In this document: piece after piece, positions 53,101 to 61,662 of the stretch | Position numbering within the stretch: the stretch's first letter is position 1 | Layout of the letters: each line of letters starts with the position of its first letter | NCBI GenBank assembly: GCA_963708245.1 | Contig: OY970201.1 | Location: 496,001-560,000 of the forward strand | Reading direction: 5' to 3' | Length of the DNA: 64,000 nucleotides | Origin: CAVYXK01 sp963708245 | Lineage (GTDB): Bacteria > Pseudomonadota > Alphaproteobacteria > Acetobacterales > Acetobacteraceae | Program-made: the position numbers and the translations under genes | Notes under the pieces: model-generated | Database searches by the model: none | Seen by the model: the letters and a program-made list of their open reading frames with translations, nothing else | Told to the model about the DNA's origin: nothing

Positions 53101-53486
53101 AACCGGCGCGCACGCTGGCGGAGCGGCGCGCCAAGGCAAGCCCGCTCAAGGACGTGGCGGGCGTGCTGCGATCCTTCGATTATGCTGCCGCCGTGGTGCA
53201 GCGGAAGAGCCGTGAAAGCCATGCGCATCTTCCCGACCCGCGACGCGACGGCTTCCTCACCGCCTTCATTGAACGCGCGGTCGCTGCTTTCCTTACCGGA
53301 TATCGCGCGGTCGCGGATACGACGGCCGATGCCGCGCTGCTTGACCTGTTCCTAATCGAGAAAGCAGCCTACGAGGTGGTCTACGAATCCGCCAACCGAC
53401 CAGGATGGATCGACGTGCCGCTGCACGGTCTGACGCGCCTTGCCGATCGGCTGGTTGGAACAGCGAAGCAGGCAGCCGATGACTGA
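50193..53486 (+). CDS. treS: Trehalose synthase/maltokinase fusion
   Basis: A 1,097-residue fusion. TreS (about 20-570) starts WYKDAAIYQIHVKSFFDGDN and has the nucleophile Asp in DGLRLDAVPYL (near 219), Glu in LLAEANQWPEDTKEYFG (near 260) and Asp in FLRNHDELTLEMV (near 327). The C-terminal Mak/Pep2 kinase domain (about 640-1090) has LTRVHGDLHLGQTLV and YIIDFEGEPARTLAERRAKA. It interconverts maltose and trehalose, then phosphorylates maltose with ATP to maltose 1-phosphate for GlgE. Coupled by ATGA to glgE and by an eight-base overlap to glgB. Confidence 0.95.
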   Translation: MNVPLSTPLPLAAVQSAEDDRLWYKDAAIYQIHVKSFFDGDNDGVGDFPGLLSKLDYIASLGVTAIWLLPFYPSPRVDDGYDISDYRGVHPDYGTLPDVKRFIAAAHARGIRVITELVINHTSDQHPWFQRARLAKPRTSNRDFYVWSDTDHKYAGTRVIFLDTERSNWTWDETAGAYYWHRFYSHQPDLNFDNPRVLKEVLAVMRYWLAMGVDGLRLDAVPYLVEREGTSNENLPETHAVLRKIRAEVDASFPDRMLLAEANQWPEDTKEYFGSGDECHMAFHFPLMPRMYMAIAREDRFPITDILRQTPDIPATCQWAIFLRNHDELTLEMVTNSERDYLWETYAADRRARLNLGIRRRLAPLLEHDRRRIELMNYLLLSMPGTPVIYYGDEIGMGDNIHLGDRNGVRTPMQWSPDRNGGFSRADPASLVLPVIMDPLYGYEAVNVEAQTRDPHSLLNWTRRVLAVRRQHRAFGRGDFRLLYPKNRKILAYLRTYREETLLCVANLARTPQAVELDLTEFAGRYPIELDGTSVFPPIGQLTYLLTLPPYGFYWFLLAREVDWPSWHTPAPEPMPEYQTIVMRHSLADALASARAAMERDILPTYLAKRRWFSAKDQTLGAVRLALLSALDAERELLLAEVETVLPGGTARWLLPLSVYWEDEPTAALPAQLALARVRHRSRVGLLTDAFAVPAFVRAMMTGFAERRRIATEDGELQFEPTYRMREASIAPDAGINWLSAEQSNSSLIVGDLAMLKIFRRIVGGPHPEAEMGHYLTEQGFAGIPPLLGELVRIGVDGTRHTLAVAQGFIRNQGDGWNWTLEWLMRGLSDLDAEGNLGASPHEHFEDYQAIATLLGRRLGEMHAVLAQPSDDAAFAPMAADADTVHRWIEQVIGQLDTAYRAIDTQHELEEATAAEATYLRSMREPLLSAVRDAARHGLGTKLTRVHGDLHLGQTLVASGEIYIIDFEGEPARTLAERRAKASPLKDVAGVLRSFDYAAAVVQRKSRESHAHLPDPRRDGFLTAFIERAVAAFLTGYRAVADTTADAALLDLFLIEKAAYEVVYESANRPGWIDVPLHGLTRLADRLVGTAKQAADD

Positions 53487-55692
53487 TCAGCTTCTCCAGG
53501 AAGCGCCGCCGCTAGATGCCGGGGTAGCGGATGCACTCGCCACTGGTCGGCTCCACGACCCCTTCGCGGTGCTTGGGCCGCACGATCTGCCGCAGGGTCT
53601 GATCGTGCGGGCATTCCTCCCTGGTGCAGAGCGGGTCGAGGTGCTGGCGCGTGAGGATGGGCGCCTGCTCGGGACGCTTCTGCCCGCGGAACCGGCCGGC
53701 CTGTTTGCCGGCCGTGTCGAGAGCACTGAGCCCTATTTGCTCCGAATCACCTGGCCGCTCGCTGTACAGGAGACCGAGGACCCGTATTCCTTCGGTTTGC
53801 TGCTGGGGGAGCTCGACCTTTATCTGTTCAATGAAGGTCGGCATTTGGAGCTAGCGTTTGAGCTGGGCGCTCGGCCGATGATGATCGACGGTGTTCCCGG
53901 CGTGCGGTTCGGCGTGTGGGCACCAAATGCACGCGCGGTGTCGGTCGTCGGCGACTTCAATTCCTGGGATCGGCGGCGGCATCCGATGCGCGTGCGTCAC
54001 GGTTCCGGCGTGTGGGAGTTGTTCGTGCCGCGCCTCGGGCCAGGGGCACGCTACAAGTTCGCAATCGTCGGCCCCGACGGTGCGGCGCTACCACTGAAGG
54101 CCGATCCGCTGGCGCGCGCGACCGAGCCGGCGCCCTCTACTGCTTCGGTCGTTGCCGACTGCCTGCCGTTCACGTGGCACGACGAAGACTGGATCGCCGC
54201 ACGTGGCGAGAAGCACCGCGTCGATGCAGCGATCGCAATTTACGAAGTGCATGCAGGCTCCTGGCTGCGCCCTGATGCGGGCGATCCGAGCCGTTTCCCT
54301 ACCTGGGACGATCTTGCCGAGCGGCTGGTGCCGTACGTGCAGGACATGGGCTTCACCCATGTCGAGCTGATGCCGATTGCCGAGCATCCGTTCACCGGCT
54401 CGTGGGGCTATCAGCCGTTGGGACTGTTCGCCCCGTCCGGCCGCTACGGCCCGCCAGAGGGATTTGCCCGCTTCGTCGATGCCTGCCATCGCGCTGGGAT
54501 TGGCATCATCATCGACTGGGTGCCGGCACATTTCCCGACCGACGAATGGGGGCTGGCGCGGTTCGACGGCACCGCGCTTTATGAGCATCTCGATCCCCGT
54601 GAAGGCTATCACCGGGATTGGAACACGTTCATCTACAATCTCGGGCGGCGCGAGGTGTCGGGCTTCCTGCTCGCCAGTGCGATCTACTGGCTGGAGCATT
54701 TCCATGTCGATGGGCTGCGTGTCGATGCCGTAGCATCGATGCTGTACCGCGACTACAGCCGCCCCGAGGGACAGTGGATCCCGAACATCTATGGCGGGCG
54801 GGAGAACCTGGAGGCCATCGGTTTCCTGCGCCATCTCAACACCGTTGTGCCGGAGCGCTGCCCCGGCACAATCACGATCGCCGAGGAATCAACCGCCTGG
54901 CCGGGCGTGACGCGTGCGGTCGCCGAAGGCGGGCTAGGCTTCGATTACAAGTGGAACATGGGGTGGATGCACGACACCCTGCACTACATGCAGGAGAACC
55001 CTGTCCACCGGAAATGGCACCACAACGAGTTCACCTTTGGCCTGATCTATGCCTACTCTGAACGCTTCATCCTGCCGCTGAGCCACGACGAGGTGGTGCA
55101 CGGCAAGGGATCGCTGATCGGCAAAATGCCCGGCGACCGCTGGCAGAAATTCGCCAATTTGCGCGCCTATCTTGGTTTCATGTGGACTCATCCGGGCAAG
55201 AAGCTGCTGTTCATGGGCGGCGAGATCGCGCAGGATCGGGAATGGAGCCATGATCGCGAGATCGATTGGGCGCTGCTGGACGACCCTGCCCATCGCGGCA
55301 TCCAGCGACTGGTGCGCGACCTCAACCGGATCTACGTGACGGAACGGGCGCTGCATGAGTACGACGCACACCCGGCCGGCTTCCGCTGGGTAATTGGTAA
55401 CGACGCCGAGAATTCGGTGTTCGCCTATCTGCGCTTCGGTGCCGGCGAGGTGCCCCCCATCCTGGCCGTGTGCAACATGACCCCTGTGTCGCGGCCCGGC
55501 TATCGCATCGGCGTGCCACATCCGGGATGGTGGCATGAGCGGTTGAACACCAATTCCGCCTGGTATGGCGGCTCAGACATGGGGAATGCCGGTGGAGCCT
55601 CGGCCGCGCCGATCCCCGCTCACGGCGAGGAGCAGTCACTCGAGCTGACGTTGCCGCCGCTGGCGACGGTGCTGTTCCGGGCCGGCGGCTAA
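53479..55692 (+). CDS. glgB: 1,4-alpha-glucan branching enzyme
   Basis: A 737-residue GH13 branching enzyme of full length. An N-terminal extension and CBM48 (VRFGVWAPNARAVSVVGDFN) precede the barrel. Catalytic residues: Asp in HVDGLRVDAVASMLYRDYSR (near 416), Glu in TITIAEESTAWPGVT (near 469) and Asp in LSHDEVVHGKGSL (near 537). It forms alpha-1,6 branches in the glucan made by GlgE. ATG 53479 lies inside the end of treS. Confidence 0.96.
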   Translation: MTDQLLQEAPPLDAGVADALATGRLHDPFAVLGPHDLPQGLIVRAFLPGAERVEVLAREDGRLLGTLLPAEPAGLFAGRVESTEPYLLRITWPLAVQETEDPYSFGLLLGELDLYLFNEGRHLELAFELGARPMMIDGVPGVRFGVWAPNARAVSVVGDFNSWDRRRHPMRVRHGSGVWELFVPRLGPGARYKFAIVGPDGAALPLKADPLARATEPAPSTASVVADCLPFTWHDEDWIAARGEKHRVDAAIAIYEVHAGSWLRPDAGDPSRFPTWDDLAERLVPYVQDMGFTHVELMPIAEHPFTGSWGYQPLGLFAPSGRYGPPEGFARFVDACHRAGIGIIIDWVPAHFPTDEWGLARFDGTALYEHLDPREGYHRDWNTFIYNLGRREVSGFLLASAIYWLEHFHVDGLRVDAVASMLYRDYSRPEGQWIPNIYGGRENLEAIGFLRHLNTVVPERCPGTITIAEESTAWPGVTRAVAEGGLGFDYKWNMGWMHDTLHYMQENPVHRKWHHNEFTFGLIYAYSERFILPLSHDEVVHGKGSLIGKMPGDRWQKFANLRAYLGFMWTHPGKKLLFMGGEIAQDREWSHDREIDWALLDDPAHRGIQRLVRDLNRIYVTERALHEYDAHPAGFRWVIGNDAENSVFAYLRFGAGEVPPILAVCNMTPVSRPGYRIGVPHPGWWHERLNTNSAWYGGSDMGNAGGASAAPIPAHGEEQSLELTLPPLATVLFRAGG

Positions 55693-55697
55693 CCAGC

Positions 55698-57806
55698 GTG
55701 CACGGATTTTCCGACACGCTGCTGGCGGGCGAGCCATACCCGCTCGGCGCCACCTGGGACGGGCTCGGTGTCAATTTCGCCGTGTTCTCGGCACGTGCCG
55801 AGCGGATCGAGCTGTGCCTGTTCGACCAGTCCGGCCGACACGAGACCGCGCGACTGATCATGCCCGAATTCACCGACCAGGTGTGGCACGGTTATCTTCC
55901 GGGCGCTCAACCCGGTACGGTGTATGGCTATCGGGCGCACGGCCCACACGATCCAGGGCATGGCCACCGGTTCAACCCTTACAAGCTGCTGCTTGACCCC
56001 TACGCGCGCGGCCTGACGGGCGAGCTGCAATGGTCGGACGCACTGTACGGCTACCGCGCCAGCTCGCCGCGCGGGGATCTGTCATATGACAGGCGCGACA
56101 GCGCCCCGTTCATGGTCAAAGCAGTTGTCGTGAACGAGTCATTCGCTTGGGGCGACGATCGCCCGCCGGACGTGCCCTGGTCCGATACCGTGATCTACGA
56201 AGCGCATGTGAAGGGCCTCACTGCGCGGCGTGACGATATCGCTGCCGACGCGCGCGGCACCTTTGCCGGGCTGGGCGCGCCCCCGATGATCGACCACCTG
56301 CGACGGCTCGGCATCACTGCAATCGAACTCATGCCGGTGCACGCGTTCGTGCAGGATCGCTCGTTGCTGCGCCGGGGTCTCCGGAATTACTGGGGCTACA
56401 ACACGCTTGCCTTCTTCAGCCCGGAACCCGCCTATCTGGCCAGCGGCTCGGCCGACGAGCTGCGCGTAGCGGTGCGCCGGCTGCACGCCGCCGGAATCGA
56501 GGTGATCCTCGACGTAGTCTATAACCACACTGCGGAAGGCGGCGCGGATGGGCCGACGCTGTCGTTCCGCGGCCTGGATAATGCGAGTTATTACCGATTA
56601 GTACATAACGACGCGCGGCACTACGTCAATGATACGGGCTGCGGCAACACGGTGGACATGACCCGGCCGCGCGTCCTGCAAATGGTCATGGACTCGCTCC
56701 GTCATTGGGTAACTTCGTTTCATGTAGATGGGTTCCGTTTCGACCTCTCGGCATCGCACGGCCGTGAGGCACATGGATTCGACCCCGGTGCCGGCTTCTT
56801 CGATGCGGTACGACAGGACCCCGTGCTGTCGCGCGTGAAGCTGATCGCTGAACCATGGGACCTCGGTCCCGGCGGGTATCAGCTCGGACGCCATCCGCCT
56901 GGCTGGGCCGAATGGAACGACCGCTTCCGCAACGGCGTGCGCCGGTTCTGGCGCGGCGATGCAGGTCAGCGGCCGGATTTCGCGGCACGGCTGGCCGGAT
57001 CGGCGGATCTGCTCGGTCACGGCGGGCGGCGGCCCTGGGCGTCGGTGAACTTTGCCGCCTGCCACGACGGCTTCACGCTTCTCGACGTGGTCAGTTACAG
57101 CCACAAGCACAACGAGGCAAATGGCGAAGCCAACAACGACGGCCAGGACGAGAACTACTCCGCCAACTGGGGCGTGGAAGGTCCCAGCGACGACGCGGCG
57201 ATCGTTGCCGTCCGCGAGCGACTCCGCCGGGCGATGCTGGCCACGGTGTTCTTCGCCGAGGGCACGCCCATGCTGCTGGCCGGCGATGAATTCGGCGGCA
57301 CGCAGCACGGCAACAACAATCCCTATTGCCAGGACAACGAGACCTCCTGGCTCGACTGGGAGCTGGCGGCTTCCCCCCGCGGCCGGACCTTCACCGACTT
57401 CGTCGCTCGACTGACGGCGTTGCGGCGCGCCCACCCGGCGCTCCGCAATCCGCGCTTCCTGTTGGGACGACACAAGCTGGCGCCCGGTGTGCTGGACATC
57501 GAATGGTTCGACGAGCGCGGCGCGTCGATTTCGGTTGAAGCGTGGAACAATCCGGACGAACGCACGATCGTGCTTCGTCGTGCCACGCGGCTGCCGGGCG
57601 GAAGCACGAAGGTGCTTACCTTGATGCTGAATCCGACCCACGAGGACCGAGTGTTCACCCTGCCGCGGCCGCCGCTGCCGACCAGGATCCTGATCGACAC
57701 CGCGGCACCAGACGAACCGGAGCGTGAGTTGGAGCGTTCGGAGTTGATGGTTTCGGCCCGCAGCGCCGTGCTGCTGCTGGGAACCGCCGGAGAGGACGTT
57801 GCATGA
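55698..57806 (+). CDS. glgX: Glycogen debranching enzyme GlgX
   Basis: A 702-residue isoamylase-type GH13 enzyme. YPLGATWDGLGVNFAVFSAR is the CBM48 start. Catalytic Asp is in FHVDGFRFDLSASHGRE (near 349), Glu in VKLIAEPWDLGPGGYQLG (near 385) and Asp in NFAACHDGFTLLDVVSY (near 457). NEANGEANNDGQDENYSANW is a GlgX signature. It removes short alpha-1,6 side chains from limit dextrins. GTG start five bases after the glgB stop; ATGA overlap with treZ. Confidence 0.96.
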   Translation: MHGFSDTLLAGEPYPLGATWDGLGVNFAVFSARAERIELCLFDQSGRHETARLIMPEFTDQVWHGYLPGAQPGTVYGYRAHGPHDPGHGHRFNPYKLLLDPYARGLTGELQWSDALYGYRASSPRGDLSYDRRDSAPFMVKAVVVNESFAWGDDRPPDVPWSDTVIYEAHVKGLTARRDDIAADARGTFAGLGAPPMIDHLRRLGITAIELMPVHAFVQDRSLLRRGLRNYWGYNTLAFFSPEPAYLASGSADELRVAVRRLHAAGIEVILDVVYNHTAEGGADGPTLSFRGLDNASYYRLVHNDARHYVNDTGCGNTVDMTRPRVLQMVMDSLRHWVTSFHVDGFRFDLSASHGREAHGFDPGAGFFDAVRQDPVLSRVKLIAEPWDLGPGGYQLGRHPPGWAEWNDRFRNGVRRFWRGDAGQRPDFAARLAGSADLLGHGGRRPWASVNFAACHDGFTLLDVVSYSHKHNEANGEANNDGQDENYSANWGVEGPSDDAAIVAVRERLRRAMLATVFFAEGTPMLLAGDEFGGTQHGNNNPYCQDNETSWLDWELAASPRGRTFTDFVARLTALRRAHPALRNPRFLLGRHKLAPGVLDIEWFDERGASISVEAWNNPDERTIVLRRATRLPGGSTKVLTLMLNPTHEDRVFTLPRPPLPTRILIDTAAPDEPERELERSELMVSARSAVLLLGTAGEDVA

Positions 57807-59566
57807 GCCAGGCCGCCGCCCATTCGCTGCCATTCGGCGCGACTGTGCTGGATCGCGGGCAAGTCCGCTTTCGGCTGTGGGCACCCGCACAGCAGGAACT
57901 CTCCGTTGCGCTCGAAACCGGCGGAAGCGTGCCCATGCAGCGTCACGGCGACTGGTTCGAAGCGGTCGCCCCCGGCGGTGACGGCACCCGCTATCGCTAT
58001 CAGCTTGGCGACGGCACGCTGGTGCCCGACCCTGCCTCCCGCTTTCAGCCGGCCGATGTGCACGGACCAAGCGAAGTGGTGGACCCGCGCACCTACACCT
58101 GGCGGAACGACGGCTGGCGCGGACGGCCCTGGCACGAGACGGTGCTGTACGAGCTGCATGCTGGTACCTTCGGCGGGTTCGCCGGCGTCATGCGGGAGCT
58201 ACCGAGGCTGGCACAGCTCGGTGTCACCGCCGTGGAGCTGATGCCGATCGGCGATTTTCCTGGCCGTCGCAACTGGGGCTATGACGGCGTGCTACCATTC
58301 GCGCCTGATTCCGCTTATGGCCGGCCTGAGGAGCTGAAGGCACTGGTCGATGCCGCCCACGGCCTCGGGCTGATGATGTTCCTCGACGTCGTCTATAATC
58401 ATTTCGGACCGGACGGGAACTATCTTGGCCTCTATGCGCCGCAGATGTTTCGCCAGGATGTCCACACGCCGTGGGGTGGTGCGATCGACTTCCGCCGCCC
58501 GGAGGTGCGCCACTTCTTCACCGAAAACGCGATCTATTGGCTGACCGAATACCGCTTCGACGGGCTGCGGCTCGATGCGGTGCACGAGATCAGCGAACCC
58601 GACTGGCTGGACGAGATGGCCGAAGAGGTGCGTCGCAGGTTGGAGCCCGGCCGTCACGTCCATCTGGTGCTGGAGAACGAGCGCAACGAAGCCAGCCATC
58701 TCATGCGCGACATCGACGCGCAGTGGAACGACGATGCGCACCACGCCTTCCACGTGCTGCTGACCGGAGAGGACCGCGGCTATTACCGCGACTATGCGAA
58801 GGCGGGCGCTGCTTGCCTCGCGCGCGTGATGGCCGAGGGATTCTTCTTTCAGGGCCAAGTGTCTTCCCACCGCCACCGACCGCGCGGCACGCCGAGCAAA
58901 GACCTGCCGCCGACGGCCTTCGTGCTGTTCCTGCAAAATCACGACCAAATCGGCAATCGCGCCTTCGGCGAGCGTCTGACCCAACTCACCGATCCGGCGG
59001 CACTGGAGGCAGCGATCGCCGCACAGATCCTCTGCCCCCAAATCCCGATGTTGTTTATGGGTGAGGAAATCGCCTCTCCTTCGCCGTTCCTCTTCTTCAC
59101 CGACCATTCGCCCGCGCTCGCGGAAGCAGTGCTCGAGGGGCGGCGCAAGGAGTTCGCACACCTGCCCGAATTCTCGGATCCCGAAAAACGTGAGTTGATC
59201 CCCGACCCCAATGCGCCGGAGACGTTCGACGCGTCGATCCCGCAACCCGACCCGACGCTCGCCGAGTCACGACGTGCGCTGTACGAACAACTAATCGCGA
59301 TCCGGATGAGGGACATAGTGCCGGAGCTGGAGCACACGCGCAGCATCGACGCTGCGCCGCTCGGCGCCCAGGCAGTTTGCGCGCGTTGGCAACTTGGCCC
59401 GGTCGGCGTGCTGACGCTCGCCGTCAATCTGGGCGGGGCATCGGTGCAGATTTCGCCACCCGCGGGCGAGGTGTTGTTTGCGATACCGGACGCCACCGCC
59501 GGACGCGTGCGCGCCGGAGAGCTGCCGGAACACGCAACTGTCGCGTTCCTGGACACAGCCCGGTGA
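57803..59566 (+). CDS. treZ: Malto-oligosyltrehalose trehalohydrolase
   Basis: A 587-residue GH13 enzyme. The N-terminal E-set domain reads RFRLWAPAQQELSVALETG. LYELHAGTFGGFAGVMRELP and FPGRRNWGYDGVLPFAPDSA are TreZ-specific. Catalytic Asp lies in YRFDGLRLDAVHEI (near 258), Glu in HLVLENERNEASHL (near 292) and Asp in FLQNHDQIGNRAFGERL (near 381). It releases trehalose from the product of TreY. Coupled on both sides by four-base overlaps. Confidence 0.95.
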   Translation: MSQAAAHSLPFGATVLDRGQVRFRLWAPAQQELSVALETGGSVPMQRHGDWFEAVAPGGDGTRYRYQLGDGTLVPDPASRFQPADVHGPSEVVDPRTYTWRNDGWRGRPWHETVLYELHAGTFGGFAGVMRELPRLAQLGVTAVELMPIGDFPGRRNWGYDGVLPFAPDSAYGRPEELKALVDAAHGLGLMMFLDVVYNHFGPDGNYLGLYAPQMFRQDVHTPWGGAIDFRRPEVRHFFTENAIYWLTEYRFDGLRLDAVHEISEPDWLDEMAEEVRRRLEPGRHVHLVLENERNEASHLMRDIDAQWNDDAHHAFHVLLTGEDRGYYRDYAKAGAACLARVMAEGFFFQGQVSSHRHRPRGTPSKDLPPTAFVLFLQNHDQIGNRAFGERLTQLTDPAALEAAIAAQILCPQIPMLFMGEEIASPSPFLFFTDHSPALAEAVLEGRRKEFAHLPEFSDPEKRELIPDPNAPETFDASIPQPDPTLAESRRALYEQLIAIRMRDIVPELEHTRSIDAAPLGAQAVCARWQLGPVGVLTLAVNLGGASVQISPPAGEVLFAIPDATAGRVRAGELPEHATVAFLDTAR

Positions 59567-61662
59567 GTGACGATGCGCTGCGCGCGCTGGCGCGCGAGGC
59601 CGGGGTGGCGGTCGAATGGGAAAACTATGCCGGCGAGCCGCGCGTCGTCGCGCCGGAGGTCCTGCGCAAAGTGCTGGAAGCTCTAAGCTATCCCTGCAGC
59701 AACATCGACGAGATCAGAGAAAGTCGGCATCGGCTTACTGCTCTGGACGGATTCGATGCGCTGCCGCCGTTGGTCACCGCGATCGCCGGCCGCCCGGCAC
59801 GGCTGGCATTAAGCGCGGATGCGCCGCGGCGCGTGCGCCTGCTGTTGGAATCGGGTGCAGCCCGAGACTTGGCGCCCCGCGAGACGCATAGCGGGCTCGA
59901 ACTTCCGGCAATCGCCGAGCGGGGATACCACCGGCTGCTGATCGGCGAGCGTGAGATCGTCCTGGCGGTCGCGCCCGACCGTGCCGTCCGCATTGCGCAG
60001 ATCGCGCCGAGCGGGCGGATCTGGGGCCTCGCCGCGCAGATTTACGGACTGTGCCGCGAAGGCGATGGCGGCATTGGCGACGCCCTGGGTGTCGCGGCAC
60101 TGGCCGAATCCGCTGCGGCTCGCGGAGCGGATGCGCTCGCGCTCAGCCCAATCAATGCGTTGTTTCCAGCGCAACCGGAGCGGTATGGTCCCTACTCGCC
60201 GTCCAGCCGGTTGTTCCTGAACCCGCTGCACACCGCACCTGAACTGCTGTTCGATGAAGCGGTCATCCGCCAGGCAATCGACCAGGCCGGCGTGGCCGGC
60301 GAGATGCAGCGCCTGGAAGCACTTTCCCTGATCGATTGGCCCGCGGCCTCTGCGGCTAAGCTGCGATTGTTGCGTACCTTATTCACAGGCTTCACCGATG
60401 GCTCGATAGCCGATCAGGCGCTGCACGCGGACTTTGCGCAGTTTCAGTTGGAAGGTGGCGCGCTGCTCGCCAGCCATGCCTGCTTCGAGGCTCTCCACGC
60501 CGAGCAGCTTGCCGCGGCTCCGCAATGCGAAGACTGGCGCGCCTGGCCATCCGACCTGCGCGATCCCGACAGCGCAACGGTGGCCGCCTTCGTCCAGGCG
60601 CATCAGCGCGACATCTTGTTTCATGTATTCCTGCAATGGGTCGCCGACCGCTCGTTCGCCGCGGCACAACGCCGTGCCCGCACCGCCGGCATGCGTATCG
60701 GACTGGTCAGCGACCTTGCCGTGGGAATGGATCCCTCCGGCAGCCACGCCTGGAGCCGGCAGCAGGACGTTCTTGGCGGACTGACGATCGGCGCGCCGCC
60801 AGACCTGTTCAACCCGAAGGGCCAGCAATGGGGGATCACGACCTTCTCCCCTCGCGCGCTTGGCGCGACCGGTTTCGCGCCATTCCTGGCGACGCTGCGC
60901 GCTGCGTTACGCAACGCGGGCGGCGTGCGGATCGACCACGCCATGGGGCTACACCGGCTTTGGCTGGTGCCGCAGGGTGAATCCCCGGCAGACGGCGCCT
61001 ACCTGGCTTATCCGCTCACGGACATGTTGCGGTTGCTGGCGCTGGAATCGCAGCGGCATGGCGCCGTTGTGGTTGGCGAGGATCTTGGAACCGTTCCAGA
61101 GGGCTTCCGCGAAAAGATGGATGCCCACGGCATCTACGGCATGCGCGTGCTGTGGTTCGAGCGAAGCGAAGATGGATTTGAAGATGGATTTAAGGCACCG
61201 GAGCAATGGGATCGCAGTGCAATCGCGATGACCTCCACACACGATCTGCCCACTGTGGCGTCCTGGTGGCTCGGCGCCGATATTGCGCTGCGCGCCAAAC
61301 ATGGAGTGCTCGGCGCGCACCAAAAACAGGAGGTGCTGGACGCCGAACGCGAGCAGGACCGCGCCGCATTGTGGCCGGCGTTCCGTAAGGCTGGCGCGGC
61401 ACGGGGAGCGGCGCCTCCGCAGGAAACGCCGGAACCCTTCGTCGATGCCGCGATCCGCTTCGTCGCCCGCACGGCTTCGCCGCTCGCGCTGCTGCCCCTG
61501 GAAGACGTGCTCGGCTCGCCCGATCAGCCCAATCTGCCCAGCACCACCGACCAGCATCCGAACTGGCGGCGACGCAGCCCCCATCTGGTGGATAAGCTGC
61601 TGGACGAGCCAGAAGCAGCGCGGCGGCTGGCCGATGTCGCCGCTGAACGGCCACGCCGATGA
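59563..61662 (+). CDS. malQ: 4-alpha-glucanotransferase (amylomaltase)
   Basis: A 699-residue GH77 enzyme, long form with an N-terminal domain, from GTG 59563. GRIWGLAAQIYGLCREGDGG and SPINALFPAQPERYGPYSPS are MalQ landmarks. Catalytic Asp is in VRIDHAMGLHRLWLVPQGES (near 458), Glu in VVVGEDLGTVPEGFREKM (near 506) and Asp in MTSTHDLPTVASWW (near 561). It transfers glucan segments between malto-oligosaccharides, recycling the short chains from GlgX. ATGA overlaps at both ends. Confidence 0.94.
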   Translation: MSDDALRALAREAGVAVEWENYAGEPRVVAPEVLRKVLEALSYPCSNIDEIRESRHRLTALDGFDALPPLVTAIAGRPARLALSADAPRRVRLLLESGAARDLAPRETHSGLELPAIAERGYHRLLIGEREIVLAVAPDRAVRIAQIAPSGRIWGLAAQIYGLCREGDGGIGDALGVAALAESAAARGADALALSPINALFPAQPERYGPYSPSSRLFLNPLHTAPELLFDEAVIRQAIDQAGVAGEMQRLEALSLIDWPAASAAKLRLLRTLFTGFTDGSIADQALHADFAQFQLEGGALLASHACFEALHAEQLAAAPQCEDWRAWPSDLRDPDSATVAAFVQAHQRDILFHVFLQWVADRSFAAAQRRARTAGMRIGLVSDLAVGMDPSGSHAWSRQQDVLGGLTIGAPPDLFNPKGQQWGITTFSPRALGATGFAPFLATLRAALRNAGGVRIDHAMGLHRLWLVPQGESPADGAYLAYPLTDMLRLLALESQRHGAVVVGEDLGTVPEGFREKMDAHGIYGMRVLWFERSEDGFEDGFKAPEQWDRSAIAMTSTHDLPTVASWWLGADIALRAKHGVLGAHQKQEVLDAEREQDRAALWPAFRKAGAARGAAPPQETPEPFVDAAIRFVARTASPLALLPLEDVLGSPDQPNLPSTTDQHPNWRRRSPHLVDKLLDEPEAARRLADVAAERPRR